A DNA stretch of 64,000 bases from Bostrychus sinensis (GCA_020698575.1 CM036243.1:26519403-26583402); one strand, 5' to 3'. Positions 23,001 through 35,650 are shown, counted from the first letter of the stretch. A program made the numbers and translations. Notes: generated from the sequence alone by a model not told the origin.

Positions 23001-23058
23001 ATGAAAAGTGTCATTATCCTTACAGTGTGGGTTTTCATGTCAGCATTAGTTATTTAAC

Positions 23059-23348
23059 ATGTGTAGATCTGTTCTTCCTGTGACTGTGCTCTGTGTGTGC
23101 TGCTGTTACACCAGAGCTGAAATGCCAAGCTCATGTCAGTGCGGCAGAAATAGGTCAGGCCCAACACACACATACACACACAGACACACACACACACACA
23201 CACACACAGACACACACTCATGGATAAATTACTCATTCCCTTTCATGGCCTTTGTAGATGGAGGAAACGGATGCCCATGCAAAAAGATCAAACCGCCCGT
23301 GCCAGAGAAACTAGTGTCCTCCTACCAGAAGGAAGTGCAGCTCAACAG
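23059..23348 (+). CDS. Candidate small cysteine-containing gene fragment, two exon-like parts
   Basis: A frame opens at 23059 with a hydrophobic, signal-peptide-like start (MCRSVLPVTVLCVCCCYTRA). It remains open through a CA microsatellite into 23258-23348. That second part is bounded by a pyrimidine-containing AG (CCTTTGTAG) and an AG|GT, 91 bases, phase 1 in and phase 2 out. It reads GGNGCPCKKIKPPVPEKL and on to YQKEVQLN. Phase 1 then phase 2 is the chemokine exon 2 pattern, and CPC near the start fits a CXC motif. However, the third cysteine is missing, the exon is short and no third exon was found. The donor of the first part is also unclear: AATAG|GTCAGG is out of phase. It could be a decayed gene, an unrelated exon or chance. 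Confidence 0.28.
23164..23218. repeat. (CA)n microsatellite, interrupted
   Basis: About 25 CA units with a few TA and GA interruptions. It lies between the two exon-like parts at 23059-23348. Confidence 0.95.
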
Positions 23349-24767
23349 GTCCCAGTCACTGCTCCAACCGTGTCCTTGTCTGCTCCATCCCGGCAGCCAG
23401 GTTTCTGTATCTGTTTTTGGATCCTTTTGTTGAAAAAAAAAAAAAAGAAAAAGAAAGAGCAGTCTGCGATGATGTGCAATCTGAAGCTGTGTTTCCTCTT
23501 CCTCCTGCATCTGAGGAAAACACAATCAAAAGGAAAAATCAATGTATCCTCAAGCAATGAAAAAGTCAATAGATTTCATAGAATCTAAATTTACCACTGA
23601 GTGATGTAGAGGTTCTCGGTTTAGCCTAGCTGCAATTTTAATAGTATGTATCTATGACTTCATTTTACTGGCTGTCGATAGTCGTTGAGTGAATTACAAA
23701 CAGAAACGCCCACTAAAGACACAAGCTGAAAATTAGATACAGCCAGTGGTTCCTAAATGAAGGCTCGGGACCCAGCAGTAGCTCATACACAGGTTGAATA
23801 CAGTTTGAATGCTCAGCTTATTTGAAGCCAAGATTTTGTGGTTTAATTACATGAAATTGAGAAATTAAATTACATGCACCATAAGAGTCTTTGGGGTCAA
23901 CTAAAATACATGTACCATTAAAGACATAGTTAAATAATTTAGGAAAACAACAGACTTAACTTGTCTACCAGTGTAGTAAAGCAGGTGTGGCCAGCAGGGG
24001 AAAAGAGGGTCTTAACAGGACATGCACCTAATGCAAGCATCCAAGCTCTCAAAAAGAAGACATTTTCAATAAATATGGATCATTTTTACTTCTGAAACTA
24101 TTGAGAAGTTAAAAAGTATTTCAAAAACCTTTATGTTACCAATTGAAAATACAACATATTACTTCATAAATACGATTAAAAAAAAGCTTCCATGCTGATG
24201 TAAAGGTATGGAGGTAGGGTTAGCTATAGGTGGTACCATGGGAGGATGGGCAGTAGTAATAGTAAGATATCAATTTCCAGAGCAGATTGAATGCTTGTAC
24301 CAATTATTGTCATCTGACGTTCCCCAGGTTTTCTACTATTTCCATTATATGTGTGATATTACATCCTGGGCTTATCTAATATTAGTATCATTTAATCTTG
24401 ATTAATAATCGTACCTCATTTTCTCCTGTGATTGAAATGTATCAAGCAGATGACTCAAGGTAATATATGCAGAATTGCTCGTATTGTTTGGGGCAAATGG
24501 TTTCTTTTGAAGGAGAAACTCTTTATTAAAACCCTATCCGGGGCATTATCGCAGCAGCAGGCATGTATACAGAGCAGCACCCCCCATCCTCACTGGGAAA
24601 ACCCACGGCCCAATCAGAAAGAGAGATGTGCTGCGGGACGAGGAGCATAGCAACAGCACCATGAGTAACCTGCTAACCAGCTACTGCTCCAGATACTTTC
24701 TGCCTGGACTGGCTCAGGAGCATTTACCCTGCTCCTCTCTGAGAGTCAGCTGTAGCTCACCAAATAC
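23349..24767. other. Non-coding stretch with a lone hAT end
   Basis: A 14-base A run begins near 23435. CAGTGGTTCCTAAATGAAGG at about 23745 is a typical hAT terminus followed by GCTCGGGACCC, but its partner end was not found. The rest is single-copy. Confidence 0.4.
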
Positions 24768-25152
24768 CAGAGGTGAAACTGTTCCTTCACAGTAAAATTC
24801 AAGTAGAAGTAAGACTACTCAACAATATTGTTACTTGAGCAAAAGTCATAAATTTAGAAAGTAGTAATAGAAAGTACTTCATTTTACCATCACTACTGCT
24901 GCTACCAATTTACATGTACAACAACCATTACTGTTACTACTGCTACTACTTCTATCATCACTACTACTTCACCACCAAGATCAAAAAATAGAGATATTAA
25001 AAGTGTTTACTGATTTAATAAACACTCCAGTAATTGTTTTTTCTAAAATTTTCTGAAGAAAAGTATGTTTTAGAAAATGCATTCAGAAAGTACAATGTTT
25101 TCCAAATTATGTACCTAAATAAGTGAAAGTATTTAGTTACTTTCAAGCCCTG
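24768..25152. mobile_element. CAGAGGTG-family hAT transposon, copy d
   Basis: Termini CAGAGGTGAAAC and GTTACTTTCAAGCCCTG pair as inverted repeats with mismatches. CCAAATAC before and CCAAATGC after form an 8-bp target-site duplication with one mismatch, as expected for hAT. A (TAC)n-type tract lies at about 24890-24972. Confidence 0.8.
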
Positions 25153-27679
25153 CCAAATGCAATGTTAAAGAAGTAAAACCACTGAGAAAGTTTTAAATGT
25201 AAAATTTGCTTTAATGGAGATGGGGTGGTGCAAGACCTGCGCTTGAAAATACACCTAAATAGTGACCTTTTTTTTTAAAACAGGCACATGTAAAACACCT
25301 CCATTGGCGTGGGAAACTTCAGTGTTACCATGGTTACCGAGTACACTGTTGGCTGCTGTCTGAAACAGTATGGCGGGAGAGGTGTGAGTTAGAAAAAAGT
25401 TGAGCCCCAGAGCAGATTTATATAAAAAGGGAAGAAGGCCGAGGCAGTTTATTTGATCAGTCATCATTACAGCTGTGTGTGGTCACATGATGAGTGTCAC
25501 TTTCAACAGGCGGAGCTGCTGTTGAAGTAGCAGGTGGAATAAACCACTCTGCACATTTCATTGGGTTAGCCTACTTGTGATACAGATGGGTCTGCGTAAA
25601 AACAAATAAATGATGATTATCTCAAAAACGGAATGAGCACAAACTTTCATTTTACATGCACATACGTGCACAAATGATGCACAAACAAACTCACATAGTT
25701 TTGTTAATTTCCAATCATGTGTAACTTTACGCAGGTTCCAGCAAGGCTACACACCATCTAAGCAATTGTTCAGATGTGTAGCCAGTTTATAATTTCTTAT
25801 GTGTGTCAAATTCTTGATTAAATTATAGCCAGGTCAAGTTCAAAGCTGGGTAATTCTCTGCGTCTCTGCCCATCTGTCCACACAGACAATACTTTATTTT
25901 TGTCATATAGCAAATGGTTTATATGAAATGAAAATCCTTTCATTCATCCATCTTCAGCGTATCCTGTCTCTCATCATAAAAAAAAAAGCTCTGTCCATCC
26001 ATAAATCAGTTTTTTTTCATGTCACTGTGTCCCTTGTAGTCTGTAATTTTATGCAGCTCCTTCATGTTCTTTGAAAATGTCAGCGTAACTTGTTTGCTCC
26101 ACAGCACATTTTTCACACTGAAGGAAGTTGCCAGACAATGATTTTCCAAGTGTTGATCACATGTGAGAAAAAGACTTCTTTAGTGCCAGTGTTTTTAAAG
26201 TTCTTGCCTCCAGCAGTGTCTTTGAATAGTAACGTGATTTGGTTAAGACTAAGGAAAGATTGTGGTTGGTTATACTTCATAAACACAAACATCAAGTTTA
26301 TCAAGTTTTGCCAGAAGCAACTTCAAGGGCAAGAAATCCCAAAACTGTCTGGTTGTGAGTCAAATTGGAAATGTAACTTGTTAGTAAGCACAGTGATTTT
26401 TTTAAATTCCTTTTTAAAATATGTACAAATAGTAAATTCACACTATCACACACAAAACAATAGCCAACAACCATATAGCTGATTAGTTAAACATAATCAT
26501 TTAAATAATAATTAAATTAAGTATGATTTTTTTGTAAAGTCATGCAGTTTGTGTCACATAGCAAAACAAGTTTTATTGCATCATATAAAAAGGTCAGAAA
26601 AAAAAATAACCTGGACAAAGAGATGTTTATTATAAAACAGCTCTTTGTGTATATTTGTTTTCTTTTTTTTTTTTTTTTTTAACAAAACTTAAAATCTTAC
26701 ATAGATACAGTACTGACCACTGCAGACCGGGAACACTCCACAAGAGATGCAGTTTTGGAGATGCTCTGACCCAGTCGTCTGGTCCAGCCGTCACAATTTG
26801 TCCCTTGTCAAACTCAAATACTTAGCGACATGCGTTAGTTGTTATAGAGGATTCATATTCAGCCTCATTATGTTTTGGTTAACCTTCTCTTAAAGATCAT
26901 CCCGTCAACACCAAAATTTTTTCAGACTTTATATGCAGACTGTCCCACCCCTGCAGCATCATTACATAGTTACAAGCTGTAGTCATTTGCAGCCCGTCAC
27001 TGCTAATAGCATCCCCTAAAATGAGCTCCCATTTCCTCATCGCATCCGAGCCCAGCATGACCCACAGATCTGCCCTTGTAAACCCCCCCACCCCCCATAT
27101 GGCCCCTTTTAAGTCTATGTCAGAGTGTCCATAATTGCCCCGTCAAAATGCTGTCCCGTCACTGGCTCTTGTCGTGAGCTAGAGCAGAGACATACCAGGG
27201 ACTGACTGCTGCGGTGCGCCTGCCACATACGTAACATGAGGAAATGAGTTTGTGTCAGGACTATTTTGGAGTTGGCTTTGAAGTCTTATTTTACCCCTTT
27301 TGCCTCCAGGGGGGCAGCACAGAAGGCAAAAGGGGGGCGGGGTGGTACAATGTGGGGTAAATCTGTAAGAAATGCCCTGATAACCCAAAAGGAAGTGTAC
27401 TCCCCTGATCTCCTGCCTGGGTGGCCAAAATACAAGCTTGATATGTATGTCAGTGTAAAACTACTACTACTGTTTTTCTTGGTACAAAGGCATTGGGTGA
27501 CACTGTATAATAACTACACTACTATAAAGCAGTTCAGTTCAGTATTAAGGATTATTTACCACTCCAACCCACAGTTTATTATTTACAGTATTACCCCAAC
27601 ATTATAAAACATCATTCAGTTACAAACATTGGTATTCATGTTTAATTGGGCAAAATGAATGCAAAATTGTGTATATTAT
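25153..27679. other. Long non-coding stretch
   Basis: Mainly A+T-rich single-copy DNA with a T run at 26663-26680. The longest frame (26090-26482, 130 codons) has no recognisable domain, codon bias or splice signals. A C-rich patch lies near 27082-27095. Confidence 0.4.
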
Positions 27680-27865
27680 TGTTAATTCAGGAGAGGGACA
27701 GCATTCAACCGGAGGGTCGGTGGTTCAAACCTCGCTTGAAGCACATACTGTTGATGTGTTTCGGCAAGACACTTCACTCACCCCACTACAGCTGTTACTG
27801 TAGGGCATCCGATACAAAAGCCTGCCAAATCATTGAGTGACTGGTTTGCTGTAGCAAAAAAATAA
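27680..27865 (+). mobile_element. Second-type tRNA-derived SINE
   Basis: It carries a B-box-like GGTTCAAACCTCGCTTG and the diagnostic GGCAAGACACTTCACTC, then a short body and an A-rich end (AAAAAAATAAAATAC). The copy at 11120-11234 on minus shares this layout. The A-box region is decayed. Confidence 0.7.
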
Positions 27866-27966
27866 AATACAAAAATGTAATCTTTAACCTGTTTTATTAC
27901 TTAAAATATTGTTAATAACATATTTGATCATGTCTGTGAAGACTCACTCATCCAGGCTAAATGAAT

Positions 27967-28103
27967 CACAACAGAAGGTTTAAAAAGCAGTCATTTGGAC
28001 TGGGTTTTTAAAGTTGAAGGCGTTTCGCTTTTTATCCAAGGGGCTTTCTCTATTCAGAATTGAGATCAAGTCCAGTTGACTGCTTTTCAAACCTTTTGTT
28101 GTG
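27967..28103. repeat. Long imperfect inverted repeat (hairpin)
   Basis: The 26-base arms at 27967-27992 and 28078-28103 are inverse-complementary at 24 positions. Weaker pairing continues inward for about 11 more bases (TTGGACTGG against AAGTCCAGT). The loop contains GGCGTTTCGCTTTTTATCC, which resembles the GGCGAAACGTCTTC-type repeats I associate with Penelope-like elements. It may be a MITE or a palindromic remnant of such an element. Confidence 0.8.
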
Positions 28104-29639
28104 ATATTTGATGATGCTTTATTGTTAAATAGCGGGCAATTATCCTAAAGTGTTCAGACATTTCTATAAGAACAACTTGATTGACCTGAAACAATAAGTA
28201 ACACACTTCATTTATTGTTTTGCTATTTCCACTAATGCTTCATTCATTTATAAATTGGTTCTTGCTATATAGACAAAACTAGCAGCTTTTTGGCAGCTCT
28301 GTATAATTTGTCTTCAGTAAAACATTAAAAAGAACAAAATAAATAGGAATCACAATCCCACTGCTGAGAAAGACATATTGTTATTATCCTATTGTACAAA
28401 TTCATAGATCAATAAGTGGCAGAGGATCCGTCGATATGAGCCAGAAGCAACACACCCCTTGGTAGAGGAAGGAGGGGGGAGGAGATATTCCTTGGGCTGA
28501 AGAAACAATGATTTTTTATTCTCACACTGGCAACAGAATTGCACACTCTTGGGAATTCCTAAAAATGTCTTCATACACACACGCACACAAAGAATTAAAT
28601 AAGAATAAGTCCAGTCTGTATGTCACATCTTGACCTTGAAGTACTTTGTTTGGGCCTATGTTGTCTGGTCAGCTTATTTGAATCAAAAACAATAACATTA
28701 CTCACTTTGAAAAATGATCGTAACACAACACAAATTGACACAAATGTGCATGCACATGCAGCTGTACACACAAGCGGACTCCTTAGTGAACATAGGGGAA
28801 GCTTCCCACCCCCTGTTGCGTCTGGAGCGCGGTTCCCGGAGTGGGGACAGCGAGAGGGGCATCCCGCGGTGCTGCTGGAGCGTCCTCGCCAGTGCCAGAC
28901 AACTTCACTATCCCAGCCCTAGCAGGGGGCGATAATCACATCAAGCTTCCCTGACAAGAGGCATTGAATTCAGCTCCGGTCCCCTTAAGAGTCTGGCATC
29001 CAGCAGTCCCTCTCCAAGCATGCTGCTGACGTTACAATGAGGTTTGTGTTTTCATTTTTCAATCAATGGCATTTCTTCTTCTGTTGCTCTTTTTCCAGTG
29101 TATTTCCTTTTTTTTTGGTTGGCGCCGTCTGAAATGTGTTTAGGATTGATCCAGCATCCCACATTGCTAAAGCGAAAATGTGAATCGGCAGAATCAAGTG
29201 TTACCGTCATTGCCCAGTGCGATGTGTTATTGTATTGGCGTCTTCGGTTTGTCATGGCAGATTCTATACACTGTCAAGCCTTTGTCAGTTTTTGATAAAG
29301 ATTTATAAACGTTTTTACCAAAGGAAATTTACCGCTCTTTCGATGTGTCGTTCTGTAATACCCGTAAATACTCAGATGTAGTCGCCATACTTTTGGGAGC
29401 AATTGTTTGTTAACCCAATAAAAACATGAATGGCAAAATGTCACAATAATCACTAACATAGTTTTACAGTTAATACTGATACATTCTTGTCAGGAATAAA
29501 AACATGGGATGACTTTTCTGGTTTGAAAGTATTTGTAGTATCTCTTTCAAAGTGTGTTTACATCCAACATGATACTGCTTTATACGCCTATTTTGGAAGC
29601 CTTTCTACTCATCAAAGAACCAACATGACAAATTCAAAC
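28104..29639. other. Single-copy stretch with a CpG-containing island
   Basis: About 28770-29040 is GC-rich with several CpGs (GGAGCGCGGTTCCCGGAG and GGGGCATCCCGCGG). Overlapping frames on plus (100 and 73 codons) show no domain. Its texture is that of a regulatory element. The rest is A+T-rich. Confidence 0.35.
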
Positions 29640-30985
29640 AAATGAGATCCGCACTACACTTTTTAAGCTTCTTTGTGGGCCTGCCGAGTCCCTTTGCTGC
29701 CCAGGGAGTCTGGCTTCCAGCAGCTATGCCCATTCATCACCTGCTTTCAATAGTCACCTCCAAGCCGCCTCAAGCTACAAGGCCAGGTAGGGTGCCTAGC
29801 AGTGCATAATGTTGAAGGATTAGCAATCAAAGGAGTGTGGAGGCTAGGGCCCTCCATCCCAACACTTCATTCAGTCCTAGCAGGGGAGGAGAGCTCCAGC
29901 AGTGGCCAAGGTCATCATCTCCCGCTCGGCAGGAGGTAGCTGGGAAAGAACCCTGGGAACCAGCCGTCCGCTCTGCGCTAATCGCGGGCTAGCAGGCTAG
30001 CAGCACAGCAGGTGTCTTATGAGCCCAACATTCAGCTGTTTGTGCCGCTGCTAGCATGCCTGACAACAAGATAATGCCCTGCTTTTACTTACTTCTCACT
30101 TTACCCCCTTTTTCTGTTCTTTCAGTTCATTGTTGCTCTGTTTCAGCCCATTTCTGAAGACATCCTTTTACTTTTTTCCGACTATAAACATGTACAAAAA
30201 CCTTCTTTTACAAGCCTAAATTGTTTCTTTCGAATAGCCAAGAATGATCTTTTCTGAAAAGTTTTCTGAATGCTGATGAAACACTGTCCGAAGTATGCTG
30301 GCGAACAATTGCAACACAGACTTTGTCCATGGTCCCTCCTCCCTGGATTTGTCCAGAATATCATGTGACAGAATAGCAATTACGGTTGTATTAAGCTGAT
30401 TCGGCGTCCTGGGGTGCAGGACATTGTGGCTGAAGACATTGTACTACAAGGTTCAGAAACCCTGATGGGACAGCTGCTGGTGGACTGGGATCGTGGCAGA
30501 TTGGCCCTGGCATTCGGCGAGATTGGATACTAAACAGATTAGCTTAGCCGCTCATTCTGACAAACAGGAGACCGAAAATGATGTGGCGATGATGTAAACG
30601 TATTGTCGTCAAGTTGCATTCGAAGAAATGAAAAAACCTGCCCGCCGCCCCACCCTTCGACAAACACACCCCTGTTGGGATATTGGCAAGTTGTCATGAC
30701 GACAGGGATGTTCTGCTGATGAAGTCTCGCTCGGCGCCGTCCAATCAGATCGTGGAGCTACAACCGCAGCGTGAACAGGGGAGGACGCACCTATTCCAGT
30801 TGCACAATGCTGAAAAAGGACAGGCGAAACCCTGGACCACCAACGGGAAATTGGCAAACCAGGGGAGGTTGTCAATGGGCCGCCATGGTTCGACAAAACA
30901 CAAGCAGCGGGGGTCGACAATTCAGGGAGTGCCAGGTAGGGGGTCTCCATCATGTGTGATGCGGTTAGCGCTTATATATGATTGC
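29640..30985. other. GC-richer single-copy region, probable regulatory elements
   Basis: Two dense islands stand out, at 29640-30080 and 30400-30980. The first contains GGATTAGCAATCAAAGGAG, with an ATCAAAG match to the TCF/LEF site, and repeated GCTAGCAG motifs. The second contains several CpGs (GCTCGGCGCCGTCC). Frames of 114 and 129 codons lie on opposite strands of the second island and have no domain. Confidence 0.35.
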
Positions 30986-32807
30986 TATCAATACAAACTA
31001 TTGACGTGTAAAGTATTTTTTCTGTTTGCATGCTTTCATTTAAAACTGCCAATATGTCATGTTGCGGGATAGCAATGACGCTATCGGACTGCTTTTCTGT
31101 AAAATGACAAATGACTCCTGCAGGTGGTTTTTAGAAATGTCTGTCAGTTTCAAGATCTACAACAAAAGAACTTTAGTGAAGAAAAGGGCTAACGTAATCC
31201 TATGACGGCATTAACTTTAAAGTATTTAGTATTCATTTCACTGCGGGGCGATGACCAGCTGTAGAACAGCCTAATGCGCAGAAACTGCAGGTAGCAAAGT
31301 AAACTAAAAAGTCTCCTGGTGCTTTTCCGATACAGGCCTTTTATTTGAAGCCCTGGGGAGATTTTCTTTCCATTTTTTCGGCTTGCTGACCAAAGGAAAA
31401 GCCAGGGCTGTTTGTTGCTCTGTGTGAAAGATGGAGGGCTTGGCGGGGGCGCACACTGGCTCTTTCCAAGCACTGCAGGTAGCCATTACGGTTATCATCC
31501 ACTTAAGCCTATTATTTGGACTTATCAAATTGTACATGCCTACAAATAGTATCCTTTCCTCATATATAAGTTACAATAAAGACAATTTACATTTATTTCT
31601 TTTTAGCTGTTATTTTGTGTGCCTTTAGAAGCTCCACCATAGTACCCCTCCCTTACAAAGCTTTAGTCCTTATACCATGGGGTCTCTGTGGGATGCCATT
31701 CGGCAGACTGACCCACAATTGTGGCTGTATTTAACTCTTCAAACTTGAGGATCAAATGTAGGTTGTCAGCATGGCAGACACTCTTTTTTCACTTTTTTGG
31801 CTGGAAATTTTGTGCGGATGAAAGCTCCACTCTGATGATTAACCTTGCAGGATGGTTTGAGGGTCACTGTTTTGGGCAAAATTGAAGCTAATTATTGATT
31901 TAGGTTTTTTAGGTTTCTTACAATTGACATAGTATAAAGATACGTTTATGTTTACTATCATATATGTAATATTTTCTGTCACTTTTTAATATTTACACTT
32001 GTAATAATAGCATTTTTAACATCATGGAGGATTGGATGTTTGACTTTAGGTCATATAAGTGTTTATTCTCGGGTAAATGTAACTTCTGGATTTATTCCAA
32101 GAGACAAAGATTTTTTTTTGTCAGAGTCACAATGCTGTTTCATCTCTGCCATAGCAATAAAAATAGAATACTATAAAATATAAGCCATAAGAAGATACAA
32201 TTGTAAAAATCTACCTTAAATACTATACGTTAAACACCAATATGAAGTAAGTTTGAATACATCAAACAATACAATCAGTTAACCCTAAGCATGCAAATAA
32301 AATTATCAGTGCACATTGTAACAGCACAAAATATGAAATCTATCTATGAATTTAAGCTGCATACATCCAAAAATGTGTCTGTTTACATGTGTCACTGGCT
32401 AACCCAGTGAAAAGTTCCCAAATTGACGTTCAGGGATTTTCCCATTGCTTTGAATATGACACACCACAAATGTTGTTGGCGGCTTTTCAAACAATGATGT
32501 CACGTTGTTATGGCCATGGCAGGGAGGTGACGGACACAAAGATCTGACGACGTGAGATGATTGCCATTCTTCTGATGCAGATTAGAAACATTGTGGAGAA
32601 ATGGGTTTGATGTGGTTAGCTCTTCTGAGTCCTGTTTACTTTCTGACCTTGAGGCCTGGGACGTTGTCAACAGCATTGCGTTCTCTGTTTATAGTGTCTA
32701 AGTTTGAACATGAGCGATTTGTTGATAGAAGTCAATCAAAGCCATGTTTGTTGGTAGGATTCTTCTTTTGCAAAGTCGAAGATGTTTCTTATTACTGAAA
32801 TTTAAAG
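30986..32807. other. Single-copy stretch, nothing coding recognised
   Basis: A GC-richer patch lies at 31370-31465 (GGAGGGCTTGGCGGGGG). The rest is A+T-rich. A plus-strand frame of 65 codons at 32601-32798 starts with a hydrophobic segment but has no supporting context. Confidence 0.35.
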
Positions 32808-33140
32808 GCTTAAAAATGTGAATGAAGATGTCAAAGAACTTGGCTGGAATTAATTCAGTGCATCAGTGCATAGAGAAAATTGTATTGTGAACTTACAACT
32901 GTGACTTGAGTGCATTGTTACATCCATATTGTTCATTATTTTGAAAGAGAAGCTAATTGCTTGAGCCAGAATGGTTAATGAGCTCTAAATTCTTTGTTAC
33001 CTTTTCCTTTTTTCAACCAAATCTGTCCTAATTCTAGTAAAAGTGAGTCTGATTTATGTTTGTAACTAAAACCCAAAGTCTTAAAAATGTAAATGGAGAT
33101 GTCAGTGAACTGTAATTCATTCAGTGCATCTTGTAATCAA
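32808..33140. repeat. Local duplication enclosing a dispersed repeat
   Basis: A block of roughly 55 bases (CTTAAAAATGTGAATGAAG to TTCAGTGCATC) at about 32808-32868 recurs diverged at 33079-33136. Between them, 32872-33040 is a diverged copy of the sequence at 35398-35610. The arrangement suggests an old duplication or a long-repeat-flanked element. Confidence 0.55.
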
Positions 33141-33556
33141 TCACACCATGCACTCTTCACATATTGCACAATTGAAAACATCCTGAACCGGGACTATACG
33201 GTGCTGACATTTCAATGACTGAAATTAATTGCTGCAGACACATATGTCAGTAAATGTCATCTTGAAGTTGATTGGACCACCCAGACTTGGGCCATTAAAA
33301 AGCCATGCGGTTTCCATTGAAGAAGTTCCAGGGTTGCAGCCCCCCAAAGGCCATTCTGCCTCGTTCACCAGACCCACAGCCTGTGATCTACGACTGGGGT
33401 CCCCTTCCGCAAATTACCAGCATTTGAAAAGAACCGGAGCATGGCTGGAAAAGACGAGAGACGAGGCCTGCAGAAGACATGTCATTCTTAATGGTTGTAT
33501 GCATTTCTCCTAAAAGGACCTAGTGCAAAGTATGTGATGACAGCCATACTCCAGAC
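33141..33556. other. Possible conserved non-coding element
   Basis: Non-repetitive and motif-dense, including TGAAATTAATTGCTGCAG and GTCATCTTGAAGTTGATTGG. A 94-codon plus-strand frame covers it without a recognised domain. Confidence 0.35.
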
Positions 33557-33975
33557 CAGTGGTTTTCAAACTGTTCACACCAAGTACCACCTCAGAAAAT
33601 ATTTGGCTTTCAAAGTAGCATTTTCAATAGCCGAACAAGAGCATGACTAATGGTAAAGAAGGACAAAAAGGGGCTAAACCTAAACTGAAAATGGAATAAA
33701 CCACGACTAAGCCAGGTCTAAACCAGGACAAATGCAGACTAAACCAGGAACAGACCCAGACTAACTCTAGACAAAACTGTAAATAAACCCAGACTAATAA
33801 AGGACTAAATCAGTACTAATCCAGGACTAAACTGTGCCTAAACCAGGACAAAGCACTCAAATTTAACTGTAATATAAAACCAACAAACTGCTTCTACACT
33901 AAATAACAACTGAGTACCATCAGAAGAGGCCTGCGTACCACTACTGGTACCCGTACCACAGTTTTAGAGCCACTG
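33557..33975. mobile_element. hAT-type non-autonomous transposon (CAGTGGTTTTCAAACTG)
   Basis: The left end CAGTGGTTTTCAAACTGT and the reverse complement of the right end CAGTGGCTCTAAAACTGT form the inverted repeat. CTCCAGAC before and CTCCAAAC after make an 8-bp target-site duplication with one mismatch. The interior (about 33665-33850) is a degenerate minisatellite of ACTAAACCAGG-like units. No transposase is present. Confidence 0.9.
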
Positions 33976-35389
33976 CTCCAAACAATGTTCTGTCAAATCT
34001 GGAAATCTGTTTTATGACCACAGAAGAAATGGTGGGGGGGGGGGGGGGGGCGTTGCAGTTGGTACAAATTAATTGCCCATCACTTGTCAGAGGAGCAGTG
34101 CAGGAAAAACCCAGTCTTTTCGAAAACCTGTCAAGCCAAGGACAATGAAAATGTCCTCCACCTTCCAACATGTGATTTAATACAGACAGACGTGGACCAC
34201 AGGCAAAGAGCTGTGAGAGAAAGAGGCAGCGATGTGGTCATGTAGTAAACACACAGACAAGCAAAGGAAAAACCAGGATTACAAACAGTTTTGATCTGCT
34301 CGGGGCTGTCCAGACCATCTGACAGGGGAGGCACAGGGAAGGAAAGGAGGAGATGCTCTTTGTTCATTCCTCTCCCGTCAACTCAGGCTCACTTTTGCCG
34401 GCAGCGTTGTCATTTAGGCTGTCCGGATGTGCAACTCAAAGTCCGGCTCTGAAAAAGGAGCACTAAAACGAAACAAGAGACGGACAACCGGGCAGACAAA
34501 AATGCACCTGGAGGCTGGAACACTGGAAAACAGCTGAGGCCAACCAATTTGTTAACAGCACAGTTTCACAGCAAAGTCATAACATAGCTTCCCCTCAACC
34601 CAATCTCCAGCCATCCATTGTTTATTAGGAATATAACGACGCATTGTAAAATGGTTAAAAATCAATTCACAACAGTGAAGATTTGAACAGCTGAGATAAA
34701 AATGTACAGTACATTTTTAAGGCAAAACCATGTAACTTTTGCTCTCTCTTGCGGTCCCTTTCCAGCTGGTACAGGACTCCAGAAGCTTGATTTTGAAAAG
34801 CTAATGTATGTGACAGTTCATAGATTTTCTGAAATTAACATAAATAATTTCTAAAAGGACAATGTTTTAGTTAGCATTAGAGTTAGCATTTCACATTTTC
34901 AGTTTGGATAATGCTATTAGTGTTTATAATGGAATAAATAGCTGTTTACCATATTGTGTAGCCATCTTGTCCATAATATACATCACACAGTGCAATGTAT
35001 AAGGCTGGGTATTTCTGGAGAAGCGCTTAGTTGTCAGGGAGGGGCAGTTCGTCCAATTAAGAGTATCACTAAAATAATTTTCAACACTTTATTTTTATTT
35101 GCTTTAAAACAGTCTGTAAATGTAGTGTGCCACAAGGTATAAAGGTGAGTATCTGGTAACTGGCTCACATGTTTTTGGCAGAAGACTTATATTTTCCTTA
35201 AGAAAAACATTTCAACCAAATTTTATTTGACTTTTTTGTTATTTTGATTTGATGAGATTTGTTAATATCTTGTTACTATCTACTGTAAAGTTATGAATAC
35301 ATTTCTGTCATAATTAAGACAATTTTAAGTTTGATAAGGGGACACAAATTATATTTATGTAAAAAAATGTCACTGGACTGCAGCTCATC
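33976..35389. other. Single-copy stretch with a 17-base G run
   Basis: G runs for 17 bases at 34034-34050. A GC-richer patch lies at about 34365-34520 (TTTTGCCGGCAGCGTTG). No gene is supported. Confidence 0.4.
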
Positions 35390-35650
35390 AAAATTTAGGA
35401 AAATTGTATTGTGAACACAACATAACATAAATTGTGATTTAAAGCATGCCCATCGTGAGTCCATTGTTACATCCCTATTGTTCCTTATTTTAAAAGACAA
35501 GCTACACTAATTTCTTGAGCCAGAATGGTCAAAGCGCCCCCAAACTACCTCAACTAATCAAATTGAATTCTTCATTATCGCTTTTTTCAACCAAATCAAA
35601 AGGCTGTTTTAATTCCAGTGAAATTGAGTCCCATTTATCCTTATCCATTT
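35390..35650. repeat. Diverged second copy of the 32872-33040 repeat
   Basis: Shared landmarks in the same order are AAATTGTATTGTGAAC, CATTGTTACATCC, ATTGTTC, CTTGAGCCAGAATGGT and TTTTTTCAACCAAATC. Divergence is considerable. The family has no known name to me. Confidence 0.6.

Noticed and set aside
23745..23775. hAT element starting CAGTGGTTCCTAAATG
   Set aside because: Only one terminus could be found, with no inverted partner or duplication; noted as a lone end.
26090..26482. 130-codon plus-strand frame
   Set aside because: A+T-rich composition, no domain, no splice context; likely chance.
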